The notes beneath the pieces were generated by a model. The model worked only from the letters and a program-made list of their open reading frames with translations. It had not been told where the DNA came from and ran no database searches. Below are positions 4,852-6,297 of a DNA stretch of 6,297 nucleotides, piece after piece. The DNA is from Bacteroidales bacterium (lineage in GTDB: Bacteria; Bacteroidota; Bacteroidia; Bacteroidales; Muribaculaceae): positions 1 through 6,297 of the forward strand of contig CAAFXX010000224.1 of the NCBI GenBank assembly GCA_900767075.1. Reading direction: 5' to 3'. The stretch's first letter is position 1. Every line of letters starts with the position of its first letter. Position numbers and translations under genes: made by a program.

Positions 4852-6093
4852 TTATTCATAGCGCATGGTTTCGGCGGGGGAGATGCGGGCGGCGAACCAG
4901 GAGGGGAGGAGTAGGGAGAGGTAGGTGATGACGAAGACACCGGCGTTCAGGAGGGCGAATGCCCACCAGTTGAATTCGACGGGCACGAAGTCGATGTAAT
5001 AGGCGTCGGGGTCGAGGGGGATGACGTGCCAGCGGTTCTGGATGAAGAGGAAGGTGAGCATGAGGGCGTTGCCGATCACCATGCCGGTGAGCGCAACGCG
5101 CATCGCCATGTAGACGAAGACCATCCTCACGCGGTGCTTACGTGCGCCGAGAGCCCTGAGAAGTCCTATGAAATTCTTTTTGTCGAGGATGATTATCAGC
5201 ATGCCGCTGATGAGCGTGACGCATGCCACGACGGTCATGAGGATAAGTATTACCGCCACATTGGTGTCGAGCAGCGATAGCCAGCGGAAATATCCCGCGC
5301 CCTGGTCGATGGCGTTGTCGACGCGGTAGAGACGATAGACCGTGCCGTCGGCAAGAGCCTTGAGCAGCCGGTTGTGGAGGTCTTCGGAATATGCGCCGAT
5401 GTTGCGGAAATTGTCGGTGTCGATCACGATGCTCGTGCCCTGCGACTTGCTGATTTTTCCAAGTTCCTGAATCAGCGAGAGGTCTCCGAAAAGGTAAAGG
5501 TCGTCGTAATTGTCAAAATGGGAATTATATATGGCGGCGACCTCGAGCCTGCGGACCCGCAGCTCGTCGCTCATAAAATATGTGTCGATCTTGTCGCCCA
5601 CCTTCAGCCTGAGCTGACGGGCGGCGGCGCGCGACATGACGATTTTCAGCTTGTCGGAATCCTTCGTATAATCGGGAATCTTACCCTCCTCGAGCGAGGA
5701 AGTGAGGAATCTACGTTGCCCGGTGTCGGAAAGGCTGCGCATGTATATGCCCTTGAAATTATCGCGGGTCTTGAGGATCGCCGGGATAGAGGCCTGAAGG
5801 GAATAGTCGGTAACGTAAGGCAGCGATTCGAGTAGCCGGCCAAGCGACGGAGTCAGCGACACGAGATTGTCGTCATAGTCGTTGGTCGGAACGGTATAAA
5901 GCGTTATGTGTGAATTAAAGCCGAGCACCTTCTCGCGTATCTCGCGCTTGAAGCCGAGCACAATCGCCACGGAAGCCAGCATGACAGCCACCGAGAGGGC
6001 GACTGCCGTGACAGCCACCCTGACGGCAGGCGAGCTTTTTCTGCCATTCGACGATAACGAGAGTCTGCGGGCTAAATAAAACGGTAGATTCAT
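4852..6093 (-). CDS. FtsX/LolC/LolE-like ABC transporter permease
   Basis: This is an inner-membrane permease of the family that includes LolC/LolE (lipoprotein release) and MacB. It has four predicted membrane segments: about 25-48, 278-303, 324-350 and 375-398. A large periplasmic domain (about 50-277) lies between the first two. The LolC/E character shows in the start MNLPFYLARRL, the post-helix stretch GFKREIREKVLGFNSHI (47-63), the cytoplasmic loop KKNFIGLLRALGARKHRV (305-322) and the ending ARISPAETMRYE (402-413). The length (413 aa) is close to E. coli LolC/LolE. No ATPase gene (LolD-like) lies within the window, so the partner must be elsewhere. The ATG overlaps the upstream porin stop (TGATG), indicating coupled translation. 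The family call is strong; the exact substrate, lipoproteins or other, is inference. The 3' end is unusually pyrimidine-rich on the coding strand. Confidence 0.88.
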   Translation of the reverse strand: MNLPFYLARRLSLSSNGRKSSPAVRVAVTAVALSVAVMLASVAIVLGFKREIREKVLGFNSHITLYTVPTNDYDDNLVSLTPSLGRLLESLPYVTDYSLQASIPAILKTRDNFKGIYMRSLSDTGQRRFLTSSLEEGKIPDYTKDSDKLKIVMSRAAARQLRLKVGDKIDTYFMSDELRVRRLEVAAIYNSHFDNYDDLYLFGDLSLIQELGKISKSQGTSIVIDTDNFRNIGAYSEDLHNRLLKALADGTVYRLYRVDNAIDQGAGYFRWLSLLDTNVAVILILMTVVACVTLISGMLIIILDKKNFIGLLRALGARKHRVRMVFVYMAMRVALTGMVIGNALMLTFLFIQNRWHVIPLDPDAYYIDFVPVEFNWWAFALLNAGVFVITYLSLLLPSWFAARISPAETMRYE

Positions 6094-6297
6094 CAGAATT
6101 GAAATTGTATACGCGCCTGGATGATATTCTCATGGCGGCGCTTCACGACGTCGGAATTTCGGACATCCGTGTAACTATAACGCAAACGCGCTATCATATA
6201 TTTGTTGATGAAATAATTGAATGTTACCGAATAGTCGTTAGAGATGCCTCCGAATATCCCCGCACGGCTGTCGCTGCCGTTGGTATAGCTGTAGCCC
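6093..6297 (-). CDS. OprO/OprP-type outer-membrane porin, 3' part only
   Basis: The last 67 codons of a gene that begins beyond the right edge. The residues alternate polar and hydrophobic with many aromatics (DYSVTFNYFINKYMIARLRY, 21-40), and the protein ends NIIQARIQFQF with a terminal Phe, the signal for beta-barrel insertion by the BAM machinery. A final strand pair built around NYFINKYMxxRxRYSYTDV followed by NIIQARxQFxF is what I remember from phosphate-selective porin O/P family proteins in Bacteroidales. The stop codon TGA shares its A with the ATG of the downstream permease. Outer-membrane barrel status is quite sure; the specific porin family is likely but rests on the C-terminus only. 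Confidence 0.72.
   Translation of the reverse strand, partial: GYSYTNGSDSRAGIFGGISNDYSVTFNYFINKYMIARLRYSYTDVRNSDVVKRRHENIIQARIQFQF

Noticed and set aside
1..6297. Mobile elements, CRISPR, tRNA/rRNA, phage or defence genes
   Set aside because: No direct repeat arrays, transposase-like frames or structured RNA genes were seen. The window is filled by core genes in one orientation.

Overview
The window looks like a Bacteroidota chromosome, most likely order Bacteroidales. The protein sequences feel closest to Muribaculaceae, but that family placement is an impression and was not computed. Three things support the phylum. The promoters fit the Bacteroidota -33 TTTG / -7 TAnnTTTG pattern. Nearly every start codon follows an A/T-rich stretch with no Shine-Dalgarno. 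The gene orders rpsF-rpsR-rplI and dnaN-exonuclease-coaBC-DUF4835 are ones I know from Bacteroidales. All nine genes lie on the minus strand, so transcription runs from high to low coordinates. This is mostly core housekeeping sequence; I see no mobile element, CRISPR array, tRNA, rRNA or defence system.

Layout in transcription order. (1) 6297-4852: the 3' end of an outer-membrane beta-barrel gene (OprO/OprP-type porin), whose stop codon overlaps the start of a four-helix FtsX/LolC/LolE-like permease (413 aa). (2) 4851-4700: an intergenic stretch with a very good promoter for the ribosomal protein operon. (3) 4699-3554: rpsF (bS6), rpsR (bS18) and rplI (bL9), closed by a strong intrinsic terminator at 3504-3528. 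rpsR has a full AAGGAGG Shine-Dalgarno, the only one in the window. (4) 3553-3349: the terminator, then a promoter and about 75 nt of leader for dnaN. (5) 3348-241: dnaN (sliding clamp), a DEDDh 3'-5' exonuclease overlapping it by 4 nt, and coaBC (coenzyme A synthesis) one base further on. A long hairpin spans the coaBC stop codon. (6) 178-1: the 5' end of a secreted DUF4835 (PorD-like) protein.

The clamp and exonuclease are translationally coupled, which suggests linked roles in replication or repair; coaBC appears to be an operon passenger. The most interesting signal is the isolated consensus Shine-Dalgarno in front of bS18. In Bacteroidia the anti-Shine-Dalgarno is masked by platform proteins that include bS18, so this site could act as a feedback sensor. 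I found no evidence of an entirely new multi-gene system.
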